A DNA stretch of 64,000 nt, from positions 124,001-188,000 of the forward strand of contig NZ_JAUOSF010000002.1 of the NCBI RefSeq assembly GCF_030548465.1, read 5' to 3'. Below are positions 28,311-36,776 of this stretch, in pieces; position 1 is the stretch's first letter; every line of letters starts with the position of its first letter. The notes below the pieces were generated by a model that made no database searches, was not told the DNA's origin, and saw nothing but the letters and a program-made list of their open reading frames with translations. The DNA is from Tamlana sp. 2_MG-2023. GTDB lineage: Bacteria > Bacteroidota > Bacteroidia > Flavobacteriales > Flavobacteriaceae. The translations under genes were made by a program, and so were the position numbers.

Positions 28311-29720
28311 ATGAGGGTAGCTCCAAAATTCTTGAAATCAATTAAAATTAGGTACAAACTATCGTTTATGATTTCATTAAGTATATTGTCTATTCTTATT
28401 ATTGGATTTCTTTTTCTTGAGAAAAAAATATACATAGAAAGTGCTGCTGGAATTTTATTCGTAATTGCTGTTTTTCAAGTGTTCGGACTACAATATTTTT
28501 TTAAAAATCAATTAAAAAATGATGTTGTTAAATCTAACTTAGAATTTCGTGTTGATGAGTTAAAACGAAATTTAGATATTGCAGAAACAGTCGCCGATCA
28601 AAAATCTATTTATTTGGCTAATATGAGTTACGAAATTCGTACGCCATTAAGCACAGTTTTGGGGATGTTAAACATGTTGAAGGAGGCCAATTTAGAGTCT
28701 GACCAATTAGCCGAAGTTGAAATTGCTGAATACTCTTCCCTGCATATCTCTCAGTTGGTTAACATGATTGCCGATAATGCCGTAGTTGAACGTGGGAAAT
28801 TTAAGTTAAACCTTAATGCAATCGATTTAAAAGCAGATTTGTTGAAGCTTTTAAAAGTATTCGAATTTCAAGCTTTAGAAAAGGGATTGGCTTTTGAATA
28901 TAAATTTCTTTCGGAAAATGACGACAAGTTTTTGGTGGTAGCCGATTCTGCTAAAATTCAACAGGTATTAATTAACCTCATTAATAATGCCATTAAGTTT
29001 ACGAATTCGGGAAAGGTTACTGTTACTATTGATCAAACTATCGGAGCAGACGATAGTCTTTTTTTAACGTTTTATATTAAAGACACAGGTGTTGGTATGA
29101 GTCACGACGAAGTGAAATTCTTATTCAATAACAAAAACGATTTATCAAAATCTAATTTATTACGTGATTATAGAGGTGGGGGCATCGGACTTTCAGTTTC
29201 GCATAAGCTTGTGGAGCTTATGGGAGGAGAATTAAAAATAGAAAGTAAAGAGAATGAAGGTTCTACATTTTATTTTAGTTTACAGCTAAAAAAGACTTTA
29301 AACATTAAAAGTGACTTGGCAGAACCTAAGCCTATTATTTTAAACAAGCTAAATGTTCTAGTAGCTGAAGATAATAGAACAAATCAAAAGGTTATAAAAG
29401 CGCTTTTGGAACGACAAGGTGCCGATTGTACTTTTGTTAAAAATGGTTTAGAGGCGGTAGAGTTGTATAAAATTTTAGATTTCGATTTAATCTTCATGGA
29501 TATTTACATGCCTGATATGGATGGTTATGAAGCAACAAGGCTCATAAAATCTACGAACAAATATGCCCAAAAAAACACACCTATCATCGCGGTTTCCGCA
29601 AGTGCTTTTGAGGAGGACATTATAAAGGCTAAGGAAGCCGGTATAGATGATTTTTTGGCCAAACCTATTGAAGTTATTAAACTAAAAGAATTATTAATCA
29701 GTTATTCAAATCTAAATTAG
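28311..29720 (+). CDS. Hybrid sensor histidine kinase-like protein with Tyr at the phospho-acceptor site
   Basis: A 469-residue membrane protein. Two hydrophobic segments (about 20-60) anchor it with little periplasmic sequence. A HisKA-like domain follows, then a HATPase domain (N-box LINLINNAIKFTNSG, G-box DTGVGMS, and GGGIGLSVSHKLVELMGG), then a C-terminal receiver with AEDN, phospho-acceptor Asp in IFMDIYMPDMDG (Asp397), AVSAS and FLAKP. The H-box reads NMSYEIRTPL where the family has NMSHEIRTPL: residue 107 is Tyr (TAC, 28629-28631). Normal autophosphorylation on His is therefore impossible, while the ATPase and receiver sites look intact. Caulobacter DivL is a known precedent for Tyr at this site. 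It is monocistronic, with its own promoter. Confidence 0.93.
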   Translation: MRVAPKFLKSIKIRYKLSFMISLSILSILIIGFLFLEKKIYIESAAGILFVIAVFQVFGLQYFFKNQLKNDVVKSNLEFRVDELKRNLDIAETVADQKSIYLANMSYEIRTPLSTVLGMLNMLKEANLESDQLAEVEIAEYSSLHISQLVNMIADNAVVERGKFKLNLNAIDLKADLLKLLKVFEFQALEKGLAFEYKFLSENDDKFLVVADSAKIQQVLINLINNAIKFTNSGKVTVTIDQTIGADDSLFLTFYIKDTGVGMSHDEVKFLFNNKNDLSKSNLLRDYRGGGIGLSVSHKLVELMGGELKIESKENEGSTFYFSLQLKKTLNIKSDLAEPKPIILNKLNVLVAEDNRTNQKVIKALLERQGADCTFVKNGLEAVELYKILDFDLIFMDIYMPDMDGYEATRLIKSTNKYAQKNTPIIAVSASAFEEDIIKAKEAGIDDFLAKPIEVIKLKELLISYSNLN

Positions 29721-29730
29721 ATAACTCAAT

Positions 29731-29761
29731 TTATTGCACTACTGCTATTTGACTGCAATAA
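29731..29761. terminator. Weak hairpin between convergent hybrid kinase and ridA
   Basis: TTATTGCA (29731-29738) pairs with TGCAATAA (29754-29761) around a 15-base loop that includes the ridA stop codon. There is no T-run on either side, so this is a weak candidate. Confidence 0.3.
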
Positions 29762-30125
29762 CGCTAATTTCGACGTTAACGTCTTTTGGTAAACGAGCCA
29801 CCTGTACTGTTTCACGGGCTGGAGCAATTTGATCATCAAAATAACTTCCGTAAACTTCATTTATTTTTTGAAAGTCATTCATATTACTTATAAATATTGA
29901 AGACTTAATGACGTTTGAAAAATTCATGTCAGCGGCTTTTAAAATAGCAGCAACATTTTTCATAACCTGTTCTGTTTCAGATTTTATATCATCTAATACA
30001 AGTGCTCCAGAAGTTGGGTTAATAGCAATTTGACCAGAAGTATATAATGTATTTCCCGTTAAAATAGCTTGATTATAAGGGCCTATAGGAGCAGGTGCGT
30101 TTGGAGTTGTAATAATAGTTTTCAT
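29745..30125 (-). CDS. RidA-family reactive enamine/imine deaminase
   Basis: A 126-residue RidA (YjgF/YER057c/UK114) protein, which hydrolyses reactive 2-aminoacrylate-type imines made by PLP enzymes. From the ATG at 30125 it begins MKTIITTPNAPAPIGPYNQA, the normal start of the family; a further-upstream reading only adds 12 unrelated residues. Family signatures are GNTLYTSGQIAINP and the C-terminal ARETVQVARLPKDVNVEISV with the substrate-binding Arg. It follows lptD by 54 bases on the same strand. Confidence 0.95.
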   Translation of the reverse strand: MKTIITTPNAPAPIGPYNQAILTGNTLYTSGQIAINPTSGALVLDDIKSETEQVMKNVAAILKAADMNFSNVIKSSIFISNMNDFQKINEVYGSYFDDQIAPARETVQVARLPKDVNVEISVIAVK

Positions 30126-30179
30126 ATAGATGTTTTTAAAACAGTTAGGGAACGAATTCAAACAATATAATTTAACGTA

Positions 30180-32951
30180 TTATAGGTTGATATCCGGTTG
30201 TCTACGTTTTTCGTATTTAAGATCTTGTAAGATACTCGATTTAATTCCAATAAAGAAATTCCATGATTTATAATCCCCAAAAGGTGTCCAGCTAAAATTC
30301 ATACGCCAGCTTAATAAATCACGTTCAAAACGCAGTTGCGTTGGAGTGAATCCTAAGTTTTTGAAATCATAACCAGAAGATGCCCCAATAGTCCATTTGT
30401 CTGTTAACTGAATATCTCCAGAAAACATTAAGGAATGTGATGATATTTCATTTTGCCTTTGCGAATTGGAGTAGTTTACTGCGTATGCAAGCCTTAAGCT
30501 CCAAGGTATTTTATGACGATAAAATTCTGAGGGTTCCTTTTCTTCATCTTCATTATCATTAGACTTTTGTTTAGTAGCAAAATCTTCAGAAACACCGAAT
30601 AAATCATCATCACGACCGCCGCCACGTAAATTTTCATCTATATTTTTATCCGTTAAACCATCTTCAGCGGCGCTTCTGCCTTTGTTGGAAAGCGACCAGC
30701 TAGCAGTTAAATTACCGCTTGTTAGTCTAAATAAGCTGCCTCCATTATCAATATTGAATTTTTCAATTCTTTTATTGTTGTTATCTAAAGCATAAGGGTC
30801 TAAAGTTGCGCCAAAGTTAATGCTAAGTTGATTTTTAAAGAGTTGCGTACCACCACTCATACGTACTGGACTCCATTTTAGAGAATCTCCTGCAACATTA
30901 TAGGAGGTTGAGAAGTTTAAGTTATTTAGTAATACAACCTTTTTCGCTTCAGTAGCCGTACTGTCTTTATCACGTACCTTAGCTTCTAAATTATTAGAAA
31001 GCGTTAACCCTACAGCACTTGAAAAGGTTTTATTGGGCTGTCCAAAAATACTGTTTTCAAATCGGGTATATTCAACGTCTGCACTTGTGTTTCCATCGGC
31101 ATCAACAACTTCATAAGTATCATAATATTGGTCAAAAGATGGGTTAATGTTATAGCTTATCGATGGTCTCATTACATGCCTAATAGCCTTAATTTTGCGA
31201 TCTTCGCCTTCCTTTTCAAAATTAAACATACCATAAACAGTTGTTCCCATACTGGTGCTAAAGTTATAGGTTCTAAACGAGTCAAACCCATTTACATCTT
31301 CTTCAACTTCCTCTTCATTAACTGAATCGTAGTATTTGTTTACGGTTTTAAAAGTCCAAACCTCATTATAACTAGAACCAGCACTTAAACTAAAATATTT
31401 AAATAGTTTGAAATTGGTTGTTAAAGGTATGGTATGTTGAAAACCAGCTCTTGCTTCATCCCACATTTCTTTTTTGAAGAATAAAGAATCTGTTGTTTCA
31501 ATTCTATTTTCACCTCGTAAATTGTACTGTAAGTTAATGTTTTGAATGATACCTTTCTTTGATCCTGATTTTGAGGCAAACGGATACATTCTACCTACAC
31601 TTCCTTGAAAGGTTGGTAAAGTCATATTTATAACTTCTGTTTGCGAATTTTGGGAATGCGTGGCAGTTACACTATAATTTACTTGCGGCTCACCTTGGAA
31701 GGTTTTTGAATATGAAACTGAAGAGGATAATGTGTTGTTTAAACGATTACTTACGTTAACTTGATTATTTGATATTTGGTAATACTGACTACTACCTAAG
31801 TTAACAGAAGCTGAAAATCGAGAGCTAGGGTTGGCTTTAGAGTCTTGACTGTGCGACCAACGTAAGTTATAAATTGTACTACTTGCGTAATCAGGAAAAC
31901 CACGTTCGCTTGAAATTATATTTTCATATCGAAAGCCAAAATTACCTCTATATCTATAGCGTTTCGCATAACTGCTTTCTAACCGAACCGCATAACTTCC
32001 ATTCGTATAATAATCTCCTAAAACAGTTAAATCGATATAATCACTCACTGCGAAATAGTACCCCCCGTTTTGTAAAAAGTACCCTCGATCACTTTGTTCA
32101 CCAAAAGTAGGAATGATAACACCAGAAGTTTGCTTGTTACTTTGAGGAAAGAAACCAAATGGTAAGCCTACAGGGGTTGGTACATCATATATAAAGATAT
32201 TGGCTAAGCCAGTAATGATCTTTTTTCCAGGTACTATTTTAGCCTTTCTTAATTTAATGTAATAATCTGGATCTTCAAGATCTTGAGCTGTTGTGTATTT
32301 AGCGTCTTTCACAAAATAAACAGAATCGTTTTCCTTTTTTGTGATTTTAGAGATAACGGTTCCTTCACCTTGTTCGGTCTTGGAGTTATAAATAAGCGCT
32401 TTTTTCGATTTAGTGTTAAAAAGAATAGAATCTGGTTCAACAACATTACTACCCTGAGTAAACACTGGTTTTTGTGTATAACCACCTAGAGAATCGGTAA
32501 TACCTTTAGCGTAAACGGTGTTTTTTACATAGTCGATTGTGATATCGCCTGCCGTAATGTTCATGTCTCCATAAACAATTTTAGCATCATTATACAGATA
32601 TAATTTATGCTCTTTTTGGTTGAATTTAGAGTAATCTTCAGCGTGATAATTTACGATGTGTTCTAAAAAATCTTTTTTAGGTTTAATAGAATCTGTAAAG
32701 GTAGAGTCTTGGGCTTTTTCAGAAAGTTCGGTTGTAGCAAGGCTATCAATAGACACGACGGTGGTATCTCTTTCAGCAGGATCGATAACTTTACGGTCAA
32801 TTTTTTGTTCCTTTTTAGGGATGTCTTGAGCGAAGCTAAACGTGTTGATAAACACTGTAAAACTTAGTGCAAAAAGTATTTTAAAGTTGTTTGTACGCAA
32901 CGCTTTTAAATGTATTTTTGTAACGGAATGGCTCGGTTTTTGAAAAGCCAA
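30180..32951 (-). CDS. lptD: LptD-like LPS assembly outer-membrane protein
   Basis: A 923-residue outer-membrane protein of the Bacteroidota LptD type. A signal peptide (NNFKILFALSFTVFINTFSF then AQ) is followed by an OstA/LptA-like jelly-roll (about 95-260, KLYLYNDAKIVYGDMNITAGDITIDY) and a large barrel with a FFIGIKSSILQDLKYEKRRQ C-terminal region. It inserts lipopolysaccharide into the outer leaflet. No ATG is available upstream of the signal peptide. TTG at 32951 is the longest start and TTG at 32900 gives a shorter, more regular signal peptide. A TAnnTTTG match (TAATTTTG) overlaps the 32951 TTG, favouring 32900 if that promoter is real. Divergent from the amidase gene. Confidence 0.9.
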   Translation of the reverse strand: MAFQKPSHSVTKIHLKALRTNNFKILFALSFTVFINTFSFAQDIPKKEQKIDRKVIDPAERDTTVVSIDSLATTELSEKAQDSTFTDSIKPKKDFLEHIVNYHAEDYSKFNQKEHKLYLYNDAKIVYGDMNITAGDITIDYVKNTVYAKGITDSLGGYTQKPVFTQGSNVVEPDSILFNTKSKKALIYNSKTEQGEGTVISKITKKENDSVYFVKDAKYTTAQDLEDPDYYIKLRKAKIVPGKKIITGLANIFIYDVPTPVGLPFGFFPQSNKQTSGVIIPTFGEQSDRGYFLQNGGYYFAVSDYIDLTVLGDYYTNGSYAVRLESSYAKRYRYRGNFGFRYENIISSERGFPDYASSTIYNLRWSHSQDSKANPSSRFSASVNLGSSQYYQISNNQVNVSNRLNNTLSSSVSYSKTFQGEPQVNYSVTATHSQNSQTEVINMTLPTFQGSVGRMYPFASKSGSKKGIIQNINLQYNLRGENRIETTDSLFFKKEMWDEARAGFQHTIPLTTNFKLFKYFSLSAGSSYNEVWTFKTVNKYYDSVNEEEVEEDVNGFDSFRTYNFSTSMGTTVYGMFNFEKEGEDRKIKAIRHVMRPSISYNINPSFDQYYDTYEVVDADGNTSADVEYTRFENSIFGQPNKTFSSAVGLTLSNNLEAKVRDKDSTATEAKKVVLLNNLNFSTSYNVAGDSLKWSPVRMSGGTQLFKNQLSINFGATLDPYALDNNNKRIEKFNIDNGGSLFRLTSGNLTASWSLSNKGRSAAEDGLTDKNIDENLRGGGRDDDLFGVSEDFATKQKSNDNEDEEKEPSEFYRHKIPWSLRLAYAVNYSNSQRQNEISSHSLMFSGDIQLTDKWTIGASSGYDFKNLGFTPTQLRFERDLLSWRMNFSWTPFGDYKSWNFFIGIKSSILQDLKYEKRRQPDINL

Positions 32952-33014
32952 AATTACATATATTTTTTTGGGATTGATTTAATTATCAATAAAAATTAAA
33001 AATTAAAAAAGGTT

Positions 33015-33029
33015 CTCAATTCGATTGAG
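33015..33029. promoter_or_regulatory. Small perfect palindrome in the lptD-amidase divergent region
   Basis: CTCAAT-TCG-ATTGAG is a perfect 6-base inverted repeat with a 3-base centre, placed between two divergent envelope genes where an operator would be expected. Nothing identifies a cognate regulator. Confidence 0.3.
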
Positions 33030-33151
33030 CAATAAATTTAGATTTTTAATTGTTTAAGTCTAAATAAAAGACCTTGTATTTGAGTTTATTAGATATTAAA
33101 TTATTATTCATTTATATGTTGTTGCCAGTTAGTAAAAATAGGATTTATCAG

Positions 33152-34282
33152 ATGAAAACGCATAAAATATTACATTTCGTATTAATTATAATGGGATTAA
33201 CATGTGCATCGTTTGTACGTGCAGATAACGAACAACCTAATAAAAAGTTTGTCGTTGTTCTAGATGCAGGACATGGTGGTCATGACCCTGGTAATATGGG
33301 GAATGGATTTAAAGAAAAAGAGATTGCTTTAAAGGTGGTACTTAGGGTAGGCGAGTTATTAGAGAAGAATCCAAATATTAAGGTTATTTACACAAGAAAG
33401 AGCGATAAATTTATCGATTTGTTTGTTCGCGGAAAAATAGCAAACGAAGCCAATGCCGATTTATTTGTATCGGTACACTGTAATGCTCATGGATCTTCAG
33501 CGCATGGAACGGAAACTTTTGTGTTAGGAACACACAGGAATAACACAAATTTTGAAGTAGCGAAGAAGGAAAACTCTGTGATTTTTATGGAGGAGGATTA
33601 TGAAAAAAATTATGCTGGATTTGATCCAAATTCTCCAGAATCGGTGATGAGTATTTTATTAAGTCAAGAGGAGTATTTAGACCAAAGCATCATGCTGGCT
33701 AGTCTTATTCAAAAGGCCTTCACTAATACTTTACAAAGAAAAGATCGCGGGGTGAAGCAAGCTGGATTCATTGTATTACATCAAACAGTGATGCCTAGTG
33801 TATTGGTTGAAACCGGTTTTTTGAGTTATAAAAAAGAAGGCGCCTATTTGAATTCATCTAAAGGACAACAACAAATTTCGGAAGCAATATTTAATGCTAT
33901 ATTAGAATATAAAAAAGGTCTAGATAAAAGTGTACATGGTTATTTGCCGGTAGAAAATGTAATTGAAGAAGTATCTTCGCAAACCATAGAAAATAAAGAA
34001 ATACCTATAATTGATTCAAGTATTGTATTTAAAGTACAAATTGCGGCGAGTTCTAAGTTTATTGAAAATCAGCCCTATAATTTTAATGGTCTGCATTCAG
34101 TTTCAAGTATAAAAACAGCAGGTTTATATAAGTATTATTATGGTAACACATCTAGTTACGAGGAAGTTAAAGGTTTTGAATCTGAAGCGAAGAAAAACGG
34201 ATACCCATCTAGTTTTATTGTAGCATTTAAAGATGGAAACAAAATACCCTTAGGAGATGCTTTAAAATCAATAGGTAATTAG
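33152..34282 (+). CDS. Exported N-acetylmuramoyl-L-alanine amidase (Amidase_3)
   Basis: A 376-residue zinc amidase that cuts the MurNAc-L-Ala bond of peptidoglycan. The ATG at 33152 gives a proper signal peptide (MKTHKILHFVLIIMG to VRAD); an upstream TTG adds 26 unlikely residues. The catalytic domain (about 33-245) has VLDAGHGGHDPG (zinc His), FKEKEIAL (zinc Glu), SVHCNAHGSSAHGTETF (second His) and the catalytic Glu in VETGFLSYKKEGAYL. A C-terminal region (about 293-372) with SIKTAGLYKYYYG and SSYEEVKGFESEAKKNGYP resembles a SPOR-like septal-peptidoglycan-binding module. Upstream of, and probably co-transcribed with, the MCE gene. Confidence 0.93.
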   Translation: MKTHKILHFVLIIMGLTCASFVRADNEQPNKKFVVVLDAGHGGHDPGNMGNGFKEKEIALKVVLRVGELLEKNPNIKVIYTRKSDKFIDLFVRGKIANEANADLFVSVHCNAHGSSAHGTETFVLGTHRNNTNFEVAKKENSVIFMEEDYEKNYAGFDPNSPESVMSILLSQEEYLDQSIMLASLIQKAFTNTLQRKDRGVKQAGFIVLHQTVMPSVLVETGFLSYKKEGAYLNSSKGQQQISEAIFNAILEYKKGLDKSVHGYLPVENVIEEVSSQTIENKEIPIIDSSIVFKVQIAASSKFIENQPYNFNGLHSVSSIKTAGLYKYYYGNTSSYEEVKGFESEAKKNGYPSSFIVAFKDGNKIPLGDALKSIGN

Positions 34283-34305
34283 AGCTGTTCTTCATAAATA
34301 TATAC

Positions 34306-34313
34306 TAAATTTG
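34306..34313 (+). promoter_or_regulatory. Candidate -7 box for the MCE gene
   Basis: TAAATTTG matches TAnnTTTG 20 bases before the TTG start at 34334. No clear -33 TTTG is seen, so this is tentative. Confidence 0.35.
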
Positions 34314-34333
34314 TTGCACCAAATACATTAATT

Positions 34334-35269
34334 TTGAAGATATCAAGAGAAGTAAAAACAGCCATACTGGTAATCGTAGGAATCATCCTTTTCATTTTTG
34401 GATTCAACTTTTTAAAAGGAAATAATCTACTCGATTCCTCAAAAACTTATTATACCGAGTTTAAAAACGTTGAAGGTTTAGCCCCGTCAACTCCAGTAAC
34501 CATTAGTGGTTTAAATGTTGGTAAAGTTTCAGATATCACTTTCAAAAATGATGGATCAGGAAAACTGGTTACAGAAATTTTAATTGAAAGCGATTTTGAG
34601 TTTTCAAAAAATAGTACTGCCGAACTTTATGATACAGGACTTCTTGGAGGAAAAGCCGTTGCTATAATTCCAGCCTTTGATGGTGCTGAAACTGCCGAAA
34701 GCGGTACTTTTCTAAAAAGCCGTGTAAAAGAGGGTATGATTGATTTGGTGGGCGAAAAGTTAGAACCTATTCAAGAACAAGCGAAAAAGATGATTACCAA
34801 TATGAATGTATTAATTGGTAGTTTAAATGAAGTTTTGAATCCTGAAGCTAAAGAAAGTCTTAAAACAAGTATCGCAGAGCTAAGTCAAACGATGAACGCT
34901 TTAAAAAAGACTTCACAATCTTTAAATCAAATCGTATCTGGTAACCAAGAACATCTAGATAACGTTTTAAGTAACGCTGATGAAATCACGACTAATTTGT
35001 CTGGTGTAAGTAAATCGCTTGCAGATTCTGATATTGTAGGTAGTCTAGAATCTACTTTAGGGAATTTCAATTTGTTGGTGATGAATTTGCAAAACGGACA
35101 AGGTACAATGGGGAAATTATTAAAAGATGAGACCTTATATAATAACCTTGAAGCAGCAACAAGTGAGTTAGAGGACCTTATTAGGGATATTAAACTACAC
35201 CCAAACAGGTATACTAGAATCTTATCTAAAAAAGAAATTCCATACGAAGAAAACGAAGAATCTAACTAA
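34334..35269 (+). CDS. MlaD-family (MCE domain) lipid-transport protein
   Basis: A 311-residue protein anchored by one N-terminal membrane helix (AILVIVGIILFIFGFNFLKG, about 10-29). The MCE domain (about 37-115) reads YYTEFKNVEGLAPSTPVTISGLNVGKVSDI, as in MlaD. The long C-terminal part is helical with repeated Leu/Ile and Asn/Gln (LNEVLNPEAKESLKTSIAEL, SLNQIVSGNQ) and likely forms a coiled-coil tube. Such proteins bind phospholipids for transport between membranes. The start is TTG at 34334, because it gives the conserved MKISREVKTAI N-terminus. No permease or ATPase partner (MlaE/MlaF) is adjacent; it is followed 6 bases later by the Fe-S membrane protein. Confidence 0.92.
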   Translation: MKISREVKTAILVIVGIILFIFGFNFLKGNNLLDSSKTYYTEFKNVEGLAPSTPVTISGLNVGKVSDITFKNDGSGKLVTEILIESDFEFSKNSTAELYDTGLLGGKAVAIIPAFDGAETAESGTFLKSRVKEGMIDLVGEKLEPIQEQAKKMITNMNVLIGSLNEVLNPEAKESLKTSIAELSQTMNALKKTSQSLNQIVSGNQEHLDNVLSNADEITTNLSGVSKSLADSDIVGSLESTLGNFNLLVMNLQNGQGTMGKLLKDETLYNNLEAATSELEDLIRDIKLHPNRYTRILSKKEIPYEENEESN

Positions 35270-35275
35270 TTTCAT

Positions 35276-36583
35276 ATGCAGTATTTGCCAAATATAATAT
35301 TCGCGATTGCCCTTATTTTGGGGTTTGGATATTTTGCGAAAAATGTAAAAAAGCTCATCCGCAATATAAAATTAGGCCAGGATGTAGATGTTAGCGATAA
35401 CAAGTCCGAACGTTTTAAAAACATGGCGCGCATTGCTTTAGGGCAAAGTAAAATGGTGCGTCGTCCAGTTTCCGGTTTTCTACATGTTATTGTTTACGTA
35501 GGTTTTATTATCATAAATATTGAAGTTTTAGAAATTATTATCGATGGCCTTTTTGGTACACATCGTATATTTTCATCTTTAGGAGCAACTTATGGCTTTT
35601 TAATTGGCTTTTTTGAAATTCTAGCGGTGTTGGTTTTTGTTTCTGTTACCATTTTTTGGATTCGAAGAAACGTTATAAAAGTGGCACGCTTCTGGAAAAG
35701 CGAAATGACCAGTTGGCCAAAAAACGACGGGAATTTTATCTTGTATTTTGAAATGGTACTTATGACTTTATTCTTGGTCATGAATGCTACCGATGTGCAT
35801 TTTCAAGCCATGAATTCAGGAAATGTTATTAGTCAATTTATAGCGCCATTATTCAACGGGCTCCCAGAAACAACTTTACACTTTATCGAAAGAGGTGCCT
35901 GGTGGTTGCATATTTTAGGAATATTAGTATTCTTAAACTACCTATATTTTTCAAAGCATCTGCATATTTTACTAGCGTTTCCAAATACCTATTACGGAAA
36001 AATAAAACCTAAAGGTCAATTTAATAACCTTGAAGCGGTTACTAAGGAAGTGAAAATGATGATGGATCCAAATGCCGATCCGTTTGCTGCCCCAGAAGAA
36101 GGTGCCGACGACGAAGAACCTGCTAAATTTGGAGCCAGCGATGTTCAAGATTTGAATTGGGTACAATTATTAAGTGCTTATACCTGTACTGAATGCGGTC
36201 GTTGTACATCGGCATGTCCTGCAAATTTAACAGGAAAAAAATTGTCGCCTCGAAAAATCATGATGGATACCAGAGACCGTCTAGAAGAAGTTGGTAAAAA
36301 TATCGATGCCAATAATGGTGAATTTAAAGATGACGGTAAACAGTTATTAGGCGATTACATCACTAATGAAGAGCTTTGGGCATGTACCACATGTAACGCT
36401 TGTGTAGAAGAGTGTCCTGTAAGTATCGATCCGTTGTCAATTATTTTAGAAATGCGTCGTTACTTGGTTATGGAGCAATCGGCAGCCCCAACAGAACTCA
36501 ATAATATGATGACAAATATTGAGAACAATGGAGCGCCTTGGCCATATAATCAAATGGATCGATTAAATTGGACGAAAGAATAA
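35276..36583 (+). CDS. Membrane-bound 4Fe-4S electron-transfer protein (HdrC/NarI-like plus ferredoxin domain)
   Basis: A 435-residue inner-membrane protein. About five membrane segments span residues 4-235, including FLHVIVYVGFIIINIEVLEI and LHILGILVFLNYLYFSKHLH, whose histidines could ligate haem. A soluble C-terminal part has two 4Fe-4S motifs, CTECGRCTSACP (about 303-314) and CTTCNACVEECP (about 372-383). It would pass electrons between the quinone pool and the cysteine-rich CCG protein encoded by the next gene (36777). The pair is typical of Bacteroidota and resembles HdrC/HdrB or LutA/LutB arrangements; the physiological donor or acceptor is not known. Confidence 0.88.
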   Translation: MQYLPNIIFAIALILGFGYFAKNVKKLIRNIKLGQDVDVSDNKSERFKNMARIALGQSKMVRRPVSGFLHVIVYVGFIIINIEVLEIIIDGLFGTHRIFSSLGATYGFLIGFFEILAVLVFVSVTIFWIRRNVIKVARFWKSEMTSWPKNDGNFILYFEMVLMTLFLVMNATDVHFQAMNSGNVISQFIAPLFNGLPETTLHFIERGAWWLHILGILVFLNYLYFSKHLHILLAFPNTYYGKIKPKGQFNNLEAVTKEVKMMMDPNADPFAAPEEGADDEEPAKFGASDVQDLNWVQLLSAYTCTECGRCTSACPANLTGKKLSPRKIMMDTRDRLEEVGKNIDANNGEFKDDGKQLLGDYITNEELWACTTCNACVEECPVSIDPLSIILEMRRYLVMEQSAAPTELNNMMTNIENNGAPWPYNQMDRLNWTKE

Positions 36584-36603
36584 ATAAAAAATTGTTTAGG
36601 GCG

Positions 36604-36700
36604 CCTGCCTGACGGTAGGCAGGTTACCCGAAAAGGGTCGGGCTTTCCGCTATATCTTTTTTGCTTCTCATGGCAAAAAAGGATGCCGCTACAATCCCTA
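36604..36700. repeat. Structured interspersed repeat, copy A
   Basis: Within the 193-base gap of the Fe-S gene pair. It holds three hairpins: CCTGCCT-gacggt-AGGCAGG (36604-36623), ACCC-gaaaa-GGGT, and TTTTTTGC-ttctcatg-GCAAAAAA (36657-36680), followed by GGATGCCGCTACAATCC. The TATATCTTTTTTG and CAAAAAAGGATGCCG flanks recur in copy B at 54484-54612. It is GC-richer than its surroundings. Confidence 0.8.
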
Positions 36701-36776
36701 ACGCAAAAGCCAACATAAAATAATATTCCTACAAAGTTTTAAAAATAGTAGGTGTTAAACTTTTAAAATCAAGAAG

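Noticed and set aside
33036-33067. Second Fur box upstream of the amidase gene
   Set aside because: ATTTAGA and TCTAAATAA are 16 bases apart, too far for a Fur-type palindrome, and such words are common in AT-rich gaps.
36604-36700. tRNA or other RNA gene in the GC-rich gap
   Set aside because: The hairpins do not form a cloverleaf and there is no CCA end; it is better explained as a repeat element.
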